Below are positions 46,389 to 57,156 of a stretch of 64,000 nt of DNA, piece by piece. Origin of the DNA: Thiocystis violacea (GTDB lineage: Bacteria > Pseudomonadota > Gammaproteobacteria > Chromatiales > Chromatiaceae); contig NZ_NRRF01000013.1 in NCBI RefSeq assembly GCF_016583565.1, forward strand, positions 56,068 through 120,067, written 5' to 3'. Both the position numbers and the translations under genes were made by a program. The stretch's first letter is position 1, and every line of letters begins with the position of its first letter. The notes under the pieces are model-generated. The model saw only the letters and a program-made list of their open reading frames with translations, was not told where the DNA came from and ran no database searches.

Positions 46389-47500
46389 TGAGCCAAGCTG
46401 ACAACCCCTTCCTGTCCATCGCGGCGCCTTGGATCGGCGGCCTCACGCCCTACGTCCCGGGAAAGCCCGTCTCCGAACTCGAGCGCGATCTGGGGATCCG
46501 CGACTCCGTGAAGCTGGCGTCGAACGAGAATCCGCTCGGCCCCGGCCCTCGCGCGCGCGAAGCCATGAAGGCGCTGCTCGAGGAGCTTGGCCGCTACCCG
46601 GACGGCGGCGGCTACGACCTCAGACGCGTCCTCGGCGACTATCACGGCGTCTCGCCGACCGCGATCACCCTCGGCAACGGCTCGAATGACGTGCTCGACC
46701 TGATCGCGCGCGTCTTTCTGCAGCCGGGCGCCGAGTCCGTCTTCTCGGAGCACGCCTTCGCGGTCTACCCGATCGCCATCCAATCCGTCGGCGCGACCGC
46801 GCGCGTCGCCAAGGCGCGCGACTATGGTCACGACCTCGACGCCATGGCGGCGCTGGTCAACGACAAGACCCGTGTCGTCTGGATCGCCAACCCGAACAAC
46901 CCGACCGGAACCTGGCTGCGCGCGGCACCGCTCAAATCCTTTATCGGTGCGCTACCGCGCACCTGCGTCATCGTGCTCGACGAGGCCTACACGGAGTATG
47001 TCTCCGAGCCGGACTTCCCGGACGCGACTCGCTGGATCGAGACCTTCCCGAATCTCATCGTGACGCGCACCTTCTCGAAGGCGCATGGTCTGGCGGCGCT
47101 GCGCGTCGGCTACGGCATCAGCGATCCGAAGGTCGCGGAGCTGCTCAACCGCGTGCGCCAGCCCTTCAATGTCAACGCCCTGGCGCAGGCGGCGGCGAGC
47201 GCGGCGATCTCCGACCGCGAGCACGTGCGCGCCTCGGTCGAGCTCAACCGTGCGGGCATGGCGCAGTTCATCGCGGCCTTCGAGCGATTGGCCCTGGGCT
47301 ACATCCCCTCGGTCGGTAACTTCGTGACGGTCGACCTGGGCCGCCCGGCCGGGCCGATCAACGAGGAACTGCTGCGGCGCGGGGTGATCGTGCGCCCGGT
47401 CGCGAACTATGGTCTGCCGAATCATCTCCGCATCAGTATCGGCACCGAGGAGGAGAACGCCCGCTGCATCGCGGCCTTGGAGGCCGTCCTGGCGGCATGA
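46388..47500 (+). CDS. hisC: Histidinol-phosphate aminotransferase
   Basis: 370 residues from the ATG (MSQADNPF). A GTG three codons earlier is an alternative, and neither has a good ribosome site because a repeat array occupies the leader. It is a PLP fold-I enzyme: KLASNENPLGPGPRAREAM, LGNGSNDVLDLI, VWIANPNNPTGTW, VLDEAYTEYV and the PLP lysine in TRTFSKAHGLAALRVGYG. In this chromosomal context it acts in histidine and aromatic amino-acid transamination. Its stop overlaps the tyrA start. Confidence 0.96.
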   Translation: MSQADNPFLSIAAPWIGGLTPYVPGKPVSELERDLGIRDSVKLASNENPLGPGPRAREAMKALLEELGRYPDGGGYDLRRVLGDYHGVSPTAITLGNGSNDVLDLIARVFLQPGAESVFSEHAFAVYPIAIQSVGATARVAKARDYGHDLDAMAALVNDKTRVVWIANPNNPTGTWLRAAPLKSFIGALPRTCVIVLDEAYTEYVSEPDFPDATRWIETFPNLIVTRTFSKAHGLAALRVGYGISDPKVAELLNRVRQPFNVNALAQAAASAAISDREHVRASVELNRAGMAQFIAAFERLALGYIPSVGNFVTVDLGRPAGPINEELLRRGVIVRPVANYGLPNHLRISIGTEEENARCIAALEAVLAA

Positions 47501-48363
47501 TCGAGCGGCTCGCCATCATCGGTGTCGGCCTGATCGGCGGCTCCCTGGCGCGTGCCCTGCGCGCGGCCGGAGAGGTCGGCGAGATCGTCGGCTGCGGGCG
47601 CTCACTGGGGAATCTCGAGCGGGCGCAGGCGCTCGGTGTGATCGACCGCTTTCGTCAGGATCCTGGCGAGGCCGTCAGCGGCGCCGACATGGTCTTTCTT
47701 GCGGTGCCCTTGGGGGCTATGCGTGGCGCCATGGCGGCGCTCAAGGGGCACCTGGACCCGAGCGCCGTCATCACCGACGGCGGGAGCGTGAAGGGCAGTG
47801 TGGTGGCGGATGCCGCCGCGACCTTCGGGCGGATTCCACCGCGTCTGGTCCCGGGGCACCCCATCGCGGGGACCGAATGCAGCGGGGTCGAGGCGTCATT
47901 CGCCGAACTCTATGAGAGCCGTCGGGTCATCCTGACGCCCTTGCCGGAGACGGACCCGGACGCCCTTGGCCTGGTCACGCGCATGTGGGAGGCCTGCGGT
48001 GCCGAGGTCACCTCCATGTCGGTCGGTCATCACGACGAAGTCCTTGCCGCGACCAGCCATCTCCCGCACATGCTGGCCTTCGGGCTCGTCGATGCGCTGG
48101 CGCGGATGCGCGAGAACGACGAGATCTTCCGCTACGCGGCAGGCGGTTTTCGGGACTTCACCCGCATCGCGTCCAGCAACCCCGTCATGTGGCGGGACAT
48201 CTGTATCGCCAACCGCGAGGCCCTGAGCGCCATGCTGGCGCGTTTCGGCGTCGAGATGACCGACCTCGCCGAGAGTATCCGGCGTGCCGACAGCGAGCAC
48301 CTGCTGGAGATCTTCGAGCGCGCCAAGGCCGCGCGCGACCGCTACGTCGACAGCGCGCGATAG
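47497..48363 (+). CDS. tyrA: Prephenate/arogenate dehydrogenase
   Basis: 288 residues. The ATG overlaps the hisC stop by ATGA. The NAD-binding motif IIGVGLIGGSLARALRAAG opens it. DGGSVKGSVV, HPIAGTECSGVEA and a later HHDEVLAATSHLPHMLAFGL are typical TyrA elements. It lacks a fused chorismate mutase. In related genomes aroA, cmk and rpsA follow tyrA. Here the strand switches to an unrelated gene, so the block ends. Confidence 0.95.
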   Translation: MIERLAIIGVGLIGGSLARALRAAGEVGEIVGCGRSLGNLERAQALGVIDRFRQDPGEAVSGADMVFLAVPLGAMRGAMAALKGHLDPSAVITDGGSVKGSVVADAAATFGRIPPRLVPGHPIAGTECSGVEASFAELYESRRVILTPLPETDPDALGLVTRMWEACGAEVTSMSVGHHDEVLAATSHLPHMLAFGLVDALARMRENDEIFRYAAGGFRDFTRIASSNPVMWRDICIANREALSAMLARFGVEMTDLAESIRRADSEHLLEIFERAKAARDRYVDSAR

Positions 48364-48442
48364 CGGCCCAGGTCCGCCGCGCGGCTCCCGAGACCGCTCC
48401 GTGCTGTCACGCACGCGCAGCACCCCGCCACGAGGCCCAGCC

Positions 48443-49135
48443 TCACTCCGAGACCGCGTGTTCCGCGCTGGCGGCTTCGAGCGGTGCCAGGAGTGCGGGA
48501 AAATCGCCCGCGTTGACATACTGAATCACCACATGTCCCTGCGGATCCCGCCCGATGTCCAGCCCGCGATCCGGGTAGAGCCAATGCACGATCCCGGTCT
48601 TCTGCTCGGTCTGCTTGCGTGCGGGCGCGCCGAAGCGCTGCTCGATCAGATCTTCGTCCAGCCGGGTTTTCGGGAGATAGCTGATACTTCGGATGGGGAA
48701 TGACGCCAGTGCCTCGGCGTCGACCGGGTCCAGCTTCACCTTCTTGCCGCCGCTCTCGAGCTGGCTGATGCGCAAACCGCGATCGTACATCCCCTCGAGC
48801 TGGCTCTGATCGGCCACCAGGGCGATGACGAAGTCGGCACGCAGCCGCTCAAGATAGACTTGCTCGAAATAGGCCTCGACGGCGAATCGTGCCGGCGTCT
48901 GCGTCGTCTTGAAGAGGCTCATCTCACCCTCTTCCTGGAAGACCTTGCGCACCTCGGCCAGCGTGGTTCGACCCAGGGTGAAACCGAACACCTGCGTGCG
49001 CCCCGATTCATCCCGATCGATCTGCCAGGGCAGCCGCACGACGCCATCGTCGATCGGATCCGGCATCAGCAGCAACATGCCGACGAAGCCGAGGGCAGCC
49101 GCGCCCAAGATGGACAGGATGATGGGTCGATCCAT
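48443..49135 (-). CDS. Membrane-anchored hypothetical protein
   Basis: 230 residues from MDRPIILSIL. The open frame continues upstream, but through a tandem repeat and across another gene's antisense, so it is cut there. One membrane anchor (about 4-25) is followed by a soluble domain of about 200 residues, with FGFTLGRTTLAEVRKVFQ resembling a SmpA/OmlA-type recognition element and WLYPDRGLDIGRD a later strand pair. It is predicted periplasmic. I do not recognise the family. It is convergent with tyrA. Confidence 0.65.
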   Translation of the reverse strand: MDRPIILSILGAAALGFVGMLLLMPDPIDDGVVRLPWQIDRDESGRTQVFGFTLGRTTLAEVRKVFQEEGEMSLFKTTQTPARFAVEAYFEQVYLERLRADFVIALVADQSQLEGMYDRGLRISQLESGGKKVKLDPVDAEALASFPIRSISYLPKTRLDEDLIEQRFGAPARKQTEQKTGIVHWLYPDRGLDIGRDPQGHVVIQYVNAGDFPALLAPLEAASAEHAVSE

Positions 49136-49153
49136 GGCGGTACGCGCTCCGGA

Positions 49154-49257
49154 GTGAGTTGCAAGAGGCGAGGTGAGTTGCAAGAGGCGAGGTGAGTTGC
49201 AAGAGGCGAGGTGAGTTGCAAGAGGCGAGGTGAGTTGCAAGAGGCGAGGTGAGTTGC
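49154..49257. repeat. 19-bp tandem repeat, 5.5 copies, before the anchored hypothetical
   Basis: The unit GTGAGTTGCAAGAGGCGAG is repeated perfectly five times (49154, 49173, 49192, 49211, 49230), then GTGAGTTGC. It begins 19 bases upstream of the minus-strand start codon. Confidence 0.97.
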
Positions 49258-49274
49258 GACGGGGTGCCGGCGGG

Positions 49275-49646
49275 TCAGTCGAGGATGAGTGCGGCGGCGA
49301 CGCGGCGACCTTCGGACATGAGGATGTTGTAGGTCCGACAGGCCGCGCCCGTATCCATGACCTCGATGCCCACACCCCGCTCCAGGATCCAGAAATAGAC
49401 GTCGGGATCCGGGAACACCTGTCGCGTGCCCGTGCCCAGCACCACGACGTGGGGATCGAGCGCCACGACGGCATCGAGGTGCGCACGCGCCAGGTCGGCC
49501 GCCGCCCTTGGTTGCCAGTCCGCCAAGATCCGTTCCGGGGTCAGGATCAGGCTGGTTCGATACTGGCGGCCATCCACCAGAATGCCGTCGGCGCCATAGC
49601 CTTCGATCAAGTGGCCGCTCGAATGGTCTGTCTCGGTGAATCTCAT
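49275..49646 (-). CDS. Mth938-like (DUF498) domain protein
   Basis: 123 residues from MRFTETDHSSGHL. A 28-residue upstream extension is unlikely. This is the small alpha/beta domain shared with mitochondrial NDUFAF3, marked by GYGADGILVDGRQYRTSLIL, VVVLGTGTRQVFPDPDV and the GIEVMDTGAACRTYNIL stretch near the end. In eukaryotes it assists complex I assembly; its bacterial role is not established. It is divergent from gltX. Confidence 0.85.
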   Translation of the reverse strand: MRFTETDHSSGHLIEGYGADGILVDGRQYRTSLILTPERILADWQPRAAADLARAHLDAVVALDPHVVVLGTGTRQVFPDPDVYFWILERGVGIEVMDTGAACRTYNILMSEGRRVAAALILD

Positions 49647-49749
49647 GGCGTCAACATACCCCATGGCGCCAGGCGCGAACAAGCGGGCAGGGAGGCGGGC
49701 CACTGTGTAGAATTTCGCACCTCGATTCACTCAAACAGTCCGGAATGCC

Positions 49750-51162
49750 ATGACAGTTCGCACCAGATTCGCCCCCTCTCCAACTGGCTACCTGCACGTT
49801 GGCGGTGCCCGCACCGCGCTCTTCTCCTACCTCTATGCGCGCAAGCATGGTGGCCAGTTCGTGCTTCGCATCGAGGACACGGATCTGGAGCGTTCCACCG
49901 CCGAATCGGTGAATGCCATCCTGGAAGGCATGACCTGGCTTGGGCTGGATTATGACGAAGGCCCCTTCTACCAAACGCACCGTTTCGACCGCTACAACGC
50001 GGTCATCGACGAGCTGCTGGAGAAGGGATTGGCCTATCGCTGCGATTGTCCCAAGGATCGCCTGGAAAAGCTGCGCGTCGACCAGATGGCGCGCAAGATG
50101 AAGCCGCGCTATGACGGTCGTTGCCGGAATCGCCAGATCGACCCCGATACGCCGCACGTCATCCGCTTCAAGAACCCGGTGGACGGCGCCGTGGTCGTCG
50201 ACGACATGATCCGCGGCCGCGTGCCCTTCAGCAACGAGGAGCTCGACGATCTCATCATTCGCCGCAGCGACGGCGCGCCGACCTACAACCTCTCGGTAGT
50301 CGTCGACGACGCGGACATGGAGATCACCCACGTCATCCGTGGCGATGATCATCTGACCAATACGCCGCGTCAGATCAACATCCTCAAGGCGCTGGGCTTC
50401 GAGCCGCCGCGTTACGCCCACGTGCCCATGATTCTCGGCGACGACGGCGCGCGGCTCTCCAAGCGGCACGGCGCGGTCAGCGTCATCGCCTATCGCGATC
50501 AGGGGTATCTGCCGGAGGCGCTGCTGAACTACCTGATCCGCCTCGGCTGGTCTCACGGCGATCAGGAGATCTTCTCGGTCGAGCAGATGATCGAGCTGTT
50601 CGACATCAGCGACGTCAACAAGGCGGCCTCCGCCTTCAACACGGACAAGCTCGACTGGCTCAACCAGCAATATATTCAGCACGCCGAGCCCGCCCGCATC
50701 GCCCGGCTCCTGAGCCCCCACATGGGCAAGCTCGACATCGATCCCTCGACCGGGCCGGAGCTGGCGGATGTCGTCACGGCTCAGGCCGCCCGCGCCAAGA
50801 CGCTCACCGAGCTGGCCGAGATCAGCGCCTTCTGCTATCGCGACTTCGACGACTACGACGAGGGCTCGGCCAAGAAGCATCTGCGTCCGGTCGCCCGCGA
50901 GGGGCTGGAGAGGCTGCGCGCGGCCTTCGACCTGATGGCCTTCGAGGACTGGACGCCGGAGCAGCTCAAGCATGTGGTTGAGCGCGTGTCCGAGGAGTTG
51001 GAGGTCAACATGGGCAAGGTCGCCCAGCCACTGCGCGTGGCCATCGTCGGCCGGGCCGCGTCCCCAGGCATCGACGAGACCCTGATGCTGGTGGGCAAGG
51101 AGGCGACGCTGCGCCGGATCGACAAGGCATTGGCCTATATCGAGGCGCGCGCCTCGGCCTGA
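49750..51162 (+). CDS. gltX: Glutamyl-tRNA synthetase
   Basis: 470 residues. The class I signature is [19 protein letters not shown], and the KMSKS-equivalent is [24 protein letters not shown] supplies part of a Cys-containing zinc knuckle as in E. coli GluRS. The anticodon-binding region fills the last 150 residues. Length and motifs are normal for discriminating GluRS, and a separate glnS is present nearby. A REP hairpin lies 12 bases after the stop. Confidence 0.97.
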   Translation: MTVRTRFAPSPTGYLHVGGARTALFSYLYARKHGGQFVLRIEDTDLERSTAESVNAILEGMTWLGLDYDEGPFYQTHRFDRYNAVIDELLEKGLAYRCDCPKDRLEKLRVDQMARKMKPRYDGRCRNRQIDPDTPHVIRFKNPVDGAVVVDDMIRGRVPFSNEELDDLIIRRSDGAPTYNLSVVVDDADMEITHVIRGDDHLTNTPRQINILKALGFEPPRYAHVPMILGDDGARLSKRHGAVSVIAYRDQGYLPEALLNYLIRLGWSHGDQEIFSVEQMIELFDISDVNKAASAFNTDKLDWLNQQYIQHAEPARIARLLSPHMGKLDIDPSTGPELADVVTAQAARAKTLTELAEISAFCYRDFDDYDEGSAKKHLRPVAREGLERLRAAFDLMAFEDWTPEQLKHVVERVSEELEVNMGKVAQPLRVAIVGRAASPGIDETLMLVGKEATLRRIDKALAYIEARASA

Positions 51163-51173
51163 CCGTTCAGATC

Positions 51174-51200
51174 TCGCCACACCGCCCTGCGGTGTGGCGA
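51174..51200. repeat. REP-like palindrome (variant) at the outer 5' end of the RAYT element
   Basis: TCGCCACACCGC and GCGGTGTGGCGA form a 12-bp stem with a CCT loop. It aligns in position, about 197 bases earlier, with the REP at 51374. Confidence 0.9.
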
Positions 51201-51246
51201 ACCTCCCCGGCGCTCCGCGCCAGGAGACGTCAGAAGGAGTTGATGC

Positions 51247-51393
51247 ATGTCCAGAAGCCGATACCACTTCACGGAGCCCAGCCGACCGCACTTCCTCACC
51301 TGTACCGTCGTCGACTGGCTGCCGGTCTTCACACGGCAGGCGGCGGTGGAGATCGTCTGGGGTAGTGTTTCTCGTGTCACCGCTCCGCGGTGA
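51247..51393 (+). pseudogene. Truncated duplicate of the RAYT 5' end
   Basis: The first 37 codons are nearly identical to the RAYT start (MSRSRYHFTEPSRPH...), then the frame runs into REP sequence and stops after 48 codons. The upstream AGAAGGAG site is duplicated too. The tandem period is 197 bp. The short peptide has no catalytic residues. Confidence 0.9.
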
Positions 51394-51396
51394 CAC
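51374..51396. repeat. REP palindrome, 5' inner copy
   Basis: GTGTCACCG CTCCG CGGTGACAC, a perfect 9-bp stem. It is followed at 51406 by a second small hairpin, GGCGC TCC GCGCC. It is the exact reverse complement of the 3' REPs at 52008 and 52182. Confidence 0.95.
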
Positions 51397-51443
51397 GCGC
51401 TTCCTGGCGCTCCGCGCCACGCGACGTCAGAAGGAGTTGATGC

Positions 51444-51986
51444 ATGTCCAGAAGCCGATACCACTTCACGGAACCCAGCCGACCGCACTTCCTCACCTGT
51501 ACCGTCGTCGACTGGCTGCCGGTCTTCACGCGGCAGGCGGCGGTGGAGATCGTCCTGGATTCATGGCGTCACCTTCAATCCCACGATGGCCTGAAGCTCT
51601 ACGGCTACGTGATTCTCGAGAATCACCTGCATGCCGTCGCCCAGGCGCCGAATCTCCCCAGCGTCTGGCGTCGATTCAAGTCCTTCACGGCGCGGGAGAT
51701 CATCGATTTGCTCGAAACCAAGGGCGCAGAGCCTTTGCTGAAGCGGCTTCGGGAGGCGCTCAAGGCCCATCGGAGCGATCGTCTCCATCAGTTTTGGCAA
51801 GAGGGATCGCACCCGCAGGGGATCGACGGGGAGGAGATGCTGCGTCAAAAGCTCGACTACATCCATCAGAATCCGGTGAAGCGCGGTTACGTCGATTGCG
51901 CGGAGCACTGGCGGTGGTCGAGTGCGAGGGACTATGCGGGGCAGGAGGGCTTGATCGAGGTCGATACCCGCTGGTTGACGGAGTAG
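51444..51986 (+). CDS. REP-associated tyrosine transposase (RAYT)
   Basis: 180 residues of the Y1/IS200-like HUH superfamily. The metal-binding pair shows as ENHLHAVAQ (HLH), and the catalytic Tyr lies in LDYIHQNPVKRGYV. FTAREIIDLLE and WRWSSARDYAG are further RAYT signatures. The start is the ATG after AGAAGGAGTTGATGC. Flanking inverted REP hairpins are its expected substrates. The gene is intact, while its 5' and 3' ends are both partially duplicated outside it. Confidence 0.92.
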   Translation: MSRSRYHFTEPSRPHFLTCTVVDWLPVFTRQAAVEIVLDSWRHLQSHDGLKLYGYVILENHLHAVAQAPNLPSVWRRFKSFTAREIIDLLETKGAEPLLKRLREALKAHRSDRLHQFWQEGSHPQGIDGEEMLRQKLDYIHQNPVKRGYVDCAEHWRWSSARDYAGQEGLIEVDTRWLTE

Positions 51987-52007
51987 GCGCGGAGCGCCGG
52001 GAGGGAC

Positions 52008-52030
52008 GTGTCACCGCGGAGCGGTGACAC
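52008..52030. repeat. REP palindrome, 3' first copy
   Basis: GTGTCACCG CGGAG CGGTGACAC, inverse orientation to the 5' REP. It is preceded by GGCGC GGA GCGCC, mirroring the paired hairpins at the other end. Confidence 0.95.
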
Positions 52031-52113
52031 GAGATCAGGGCGAGTGGCGTCGGTGCTTGGCACTCTGCGCCGCGAGGCAGGGCGCTGGCGCTGGATGAGC
52101 GCACGGAGGCATG

Positions 52114-52250
52114 TGGGGCGGGGGGGGATCGAGGTCGATACCCACTGGTTGGCGGAGTAGGCGCGGAGCGCCGGGAGGGACGTGTCACCGCGGAGCGGTG
52201 ACACGAGATCAGGACGCGCGGCGTCGGCGCTTGGCGCTCCGCGCTGCGTG
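52114..52250. repeat. Tandem duplicate of the RAYT 3' end and REP
   Basis: This repeats, with a 174-bp offset, the last codons of the RAYT gene (GATCGAGGTCGATACCC... to TAG), the intervening hairpin and the REP (52182-52204). Divergence from the first copy is low in the core and grows at both edges. Confidence 0.9.
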
Positions 52251-52271
52251 CTCCGGAACTTACGAGCCGCC

Positions 52272-52586
52272 TCAGCTCTCCCACATCACATTCTCTCCAT
52301 CCGCCGCTGCGGCTTTGAGCAGCTCGATGAGGGGGAGGGCGCGGTGGGCGAGACTCACGCGCTGAGACTCGTCGCTCTTGCGCGCCCCGGCGGTCTGCGG
52401 ATCCAGCGGCTCGTCCGCGTGCTCGGAGACGGCCGTCTGGAGCCGCTCGAGTGCGCCTGGCACGTCTTCGGCGAGCAAGGCACTCGGTATGGTCCCGCTA
52501 TGCCCCATCAGCTTGATGAGTGCGACGGCGACGTCGCCGAACATGGTGATCGGCGCGTAGGCCTTGGTTTGAAATGTGACCAGCAT
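52272..52586 (-). CDS. DUF1840 domain protein
   Basis: 104 residues from MLVTFQTKAYAPITMFG, the common opening of this small proteobacterial family. The C-terminal half is helical (RVSLAHRALPLIELLKAA). No enzyme motif is known. It is divergent from glnS and preceded by GGAGGACT as ribosome site. Confidence 0.88.
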   Translation of the reverse strand: MLVTFQTKAYAPITMFGDVAVALIKLMGHSGTIPSALLAEDVPGALERLQTAVSEHADEPLDPQTAGARKSDESQRVSLAHRALPLIELLKAAAADGENVMWES

Positions 52587-52806
52587 GGAAAGTCCTCCGG
52601 GTCGTTGGTGATTGGGGCGGACGCCTTTGCCCACTGCGGGGCGTCCAACCACTGCGCTCGAGCTCCACGAACATGGGGGCATCCGTGTCGCGCGCCCGGG
52701 GGCGATCTGGATCCGATCCCGCGCGGGCGGCGGCAACACGCCTTACAATTCGCCTGGTACCCGCTAGAATGCGAAGCCCATCGACCCTGCCGCCCTCCGA
52801 GAGACC

Positions 52807-54491
<1,685 letters not shown>

Positions 54492-54495
<4 letters not shown>

Positions 54496-55076
54496 CGGAT
54501 CGCGAATCAGACAGCCGCAGCCCCGTCGGCGCCAGCGGCATTCCGGCGCATGAGCGCCTGGCGGCCAACCTGGGTGTGCGCCTCTATGCCTCTCTCGCCA
54601 AGCCTGATCGCATCCTCGAGCATTTCCGCGCGGAGGCGATCCGCGCCCTCGAGCTGACCCGCAAGCTCCCGGAGGAGGCTGGCGCCAGAGCGGTGCGCAT
54701 CCGACGTTTTCCCGGTATCGAGGCCGACAGCCGGCAGTGGTCCGTCTATATGACGCTCGACCACCTGGTGATGGTCAATACGGCGATCACGGCGCTGATT
54801 CATGCCATCTGCTCGGACCACCGTCATGGTGTCGAGATCCGTCTCGAAGACGCGCAGCCCCATGTCAGCGCGGGTCCGGACCGCATCACCGCGCTCGAGG
54901 TCCTGGTCGAGCGGTATGCGCACCAGATCCAGTGTCTCGGGGTTCTGCGCTCGCGCGCGCGCTATCCTCACCCCTGGTTCGGCCCCATGACCGCCCGCCA
55001 GTGGCATGCCTTGGCCGCGCTGCACAATCGGATGCACCGCGTGCAGATCGAGAAGATCATCCGCCGCTTGGACTGA
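54492..55076 (+). CDS. DinB-like four-helix-bundle protein
   Basis: 194 residues, overlapping glnS by ATGA. It appears to be of the DinB superfamily: His91 in [10 protein letters not shown] and a C-terminal [19 protein letters not shown] with His178/His182 give the usual metal triad. Members include thiol-dependent transferases and many proteins of unknown function. Coupling to glnS and to the glycosylase gene five bases downstream suggests one operon, but no functional link is evident. Confidence 0.7.
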
Positions 55077-55080
55077 GACC

Positions 55081-55746
55081 GTGAGTGAACCCGTCGCCGA
55101 AGAGGGCGCCGCCGTGACGCGCCAGGCCGCGCTCGAGCGTCTCCATGCCGATCTCGAGGGCTGCCGGCGCTGCCCGCGGATGTTCGGGCCGCCCGTGCAC
55201 AGCCTCGCCGTGCTCTCCTCGATCATGCTCATCGGTCAGGCGCCCGGCACGCGCGAGATCGAGCAGAAGCGCCCCTTCTGCTGGACCGCCGGCAAGACGC
55301 TCTTCGGCTGGTTCCAGTCGATCGGACTGACCGAGCAGGCGTTTCGAGAGCAGGTCCTGATGAGCGCGGTCTGCCGCTGCTTTCCCGGGAAGAACCCCAA
55401 GGGCGGCGACCGCGTCCCGGACCGCGACGAGGTCGGGCGTTGCAGCGGCTGGTGGCGCAGCGAACTGGATCTGCTGCGCCCGCGTCTGATCCTGCCGGTG
55501 GGCAAGCTCGCCATCTCGCAGCTCATGGACTGCGCACGCCTCAACGACGTCGTCGGCAAGCAATGGCCCTACCGCTCCGAGGCCGGCTGGACGGCCGACA
55601 TCATCCCGCTCCCGCATTCCTCGGGCGCCTCGACCTGGTTCAAGATGGAGCCGGGTCGGGAGCTTCTGTCCCAGGCGCTGGCGCTGATCGCCGCGCACCC
55701 CTGCTGGCGGGAACTCCCACGGGCGCGCCATGCCCTCAGCACCTGA
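55081..55746 (+). CDS. Uracil-DNA glycosylase-family protein
   Basis: 221 residues from a GTG. The family fold shows LIGQAPGTREIEQKRPFCW (motif 1, Gly-Gln-Ala-Pro-Gly), MSAVCRCFPGKNPKGGDRVP, PRLILPVGKLA and the C-terminal IPLPHSSGAS that carries the DNA-intercalation His region. CRRCP and other Cys may form the iron-sulfur site seen in family 4/5 enzymes. It is distinct from Ung, and substrate range cannot be read from sequence. Confidence 0.82.
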   Translation: MSEPVAEEGAAVTRQAALERLHADLEGCRRCPRMFGPPVHSLAVLSSIMLIGQAPGTREIEQKRPFCWTAGKTLFGWFQSIGLTEQAFREQVLMSAVCRCFPGKNPKGGDRVPDRDEVGRCSGWWRSELDLLRPRLILPVGKLAISQLMDCARLNDVVGKQWPYRSEAGWTADIIPLPHSSGASTWFKMEPGRELLSQALALIAAHPCWRELPRARHALST

Positions 55747-55830
55747 TGGCCCGACGCCTCTGCGTGATCCGTCCCTAGCCTGCCAGGACGATCGCGTCGC
55801 CTATGTAACTTCAATCCTGGGTTTTCCATC

Positions 55831-56259
55831 ATGACCGCCGACCAGATCCACGCCTTCTTTCGCAACGACCGCTTCGCCGAGCATGTCGGTATCGAACTCC
55901 TGGATGTCGGGTCGGGCAGGGCGCGCGCGCGGCTGGAGATCGGCGAGCGGCACCTGAACGCGGTGGGTGTGGCGCATGGCGCCGCCATCTTCAGCCTGGC
56001 CGACCTGGTCTTCGCGGTCGCCTCCAACTCGCATGGGAGCGTGGCTCTGGGTGTCAATGTAGCGGTTTCCTTTCTCAAGTCGGCCGGTCGCGGCATCCTC
56101 ATCGCCGAGGCCGAGGAAGTCTCGATCAACCCCAAGCTGGCGACCTACCTCATCCGCGTCACCGATGAGGGCGACAACCTGATTGCGCTCTTCCAGGGCA
56201 CTGTCTACCGCAAACGCGACGCGCTCGCCGGGCATCTGCCCGCCCGGAGCGATGGATGA
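55831..56259 (+). CDS. PaaI-type hotdog-fold thioesterase
   Basis: 142 residues, a single hotdog domain. LNAVGVAHGAAIFSLADLVFAVASNSHG is the long helix with the catalytic His-Gly-Asp arrangement of PaaI-like acyl-CoA thioesterases. The beta-sheet continues through VAVSFLKSAGRGILIAEAEEV. It overlaps the next gene by ATGA. The acyl-CoA substrate is unknown. Confidence 0.9.
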   Translation: MTADQIHAFFRNDRFAEHVGIELLDVGSGRARARLEIGERHLNAVGVAHGAAIFSLADLVFAVASNSHGSVALGVNVAVSFLKSAGRGILIAEAEEVSINPKLATYLIRVTDEGDNLIALFQGTVYRKRDALAGHLPARSDG

Positions 56260-57014
56260 TCAAGCTGCATCATCCCTCACCCGTCGCCTTCGGGCTGGTG
56301 GTGATCGGCGACGAGGTGCTCAATGGCGATCGGGTCGATAGCCACTTGCTGACCTTCAAGCGCATGATTCACGAGCGCGGTCATGAGCTGGCCTGGCACT
56401 GGCTCTTGCCGGACGACCCCGAGACACTGACGGGGCATCTGGCCTTCTCCATGGCGCGGCCGGATCCGGTCTTCGTCTGCGGCGGCATTGGCGCGACGCC
56501 GGACGATCACACCCGCGCCTGTGCCGCCGCGGCCGCGGAGGTCGCGCTGGTGCGGCATCCAGGGGCGCGGGCCTTGCTCGAAGCCAAGTTCGGCGCCGAT
56601 GCCTACCCCAATCGCATCCTGATGGCGGATCTACCGGAGGGCGCGGAGCTCATCCCCAACCCGATCAATCAGATCCCGGGTTTCTCGATCGCCAACCATT
56701 GGTTTCTCCCAGGCTTTCCCAAGATGGCTGGGCCGATGGGCAAGTGGGTGCTGGACCAGCGATTCGGACACTGCGCGGCCCTGCAGGAGGCCGTGCTGGT
56801 CGTTCGGGGCGTTCCGGAGAGCCGTCTGGTGCCCCTCATGCATCGCCTCGCCACCGCCCATCCGGATCTCAAGCTCTTCAGTCTGCCCCACATGGGCGAT
56901 GACCCGCACATCCTGCTCGGTTTTCGCGGTCGGTCAGGGCTCAAGGCCGCGATGGCCGACCTGCGTCAGGCGCTCGACGGCGAGTCGATCGGCTACGCCG
57001 AGGCGTCGTCGTAG
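56256..57014 (+). CDS. MoaB/CinA-type molybdopterin-binding domain protein
   Basis: 252 residues. The N-terminal MoCF domain opens AFGLVVIGDEVLNGDRVDSH and includes FVCGGIGATPDDHTRA, as in CinA and MoaB. The C-terminal third (about 170-250) is the small helix/strand extension found in CinA-like proteins without the deamidase domain. No molybdenum gene is near. It is translationally coupled to the thioesterase. Confidence 0.88.
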   Translation: MIKLHHPSPVAFGLVVIGDEVLNGDRVDSHLLTFKRMIHERGHELAWHWLLPDDPETLTGHLAFSMARPDPVFVCGGIGATPDDHTRACAAAAAEVALVRHPGARALLEAKFGADAYPNRILMADLPEGAELIPNPINQIPGFSIANHWFLPGFPKMAGPMGKWVLDQRFGHCAALQEAVLVVRGVPESRLVPLMHRLATAHPDLKLFSLPHMGDDPHILLGFRGRSGLKAAMADLRQALDGESIGYAEASS

Positions 57015-57156
57015 GGGTTTTGCGCGCCCTTCTGGCGCGATCTCACGGGGTTTTCGAGATCGCCGTCACAACGCTCGGCACTTGCCTTGATGGGGGAATG
57101 ACCACGCCGTAGCATCGTTCGCTGTCCGATTCCAGGGATCTGATCGACACGCGTCC

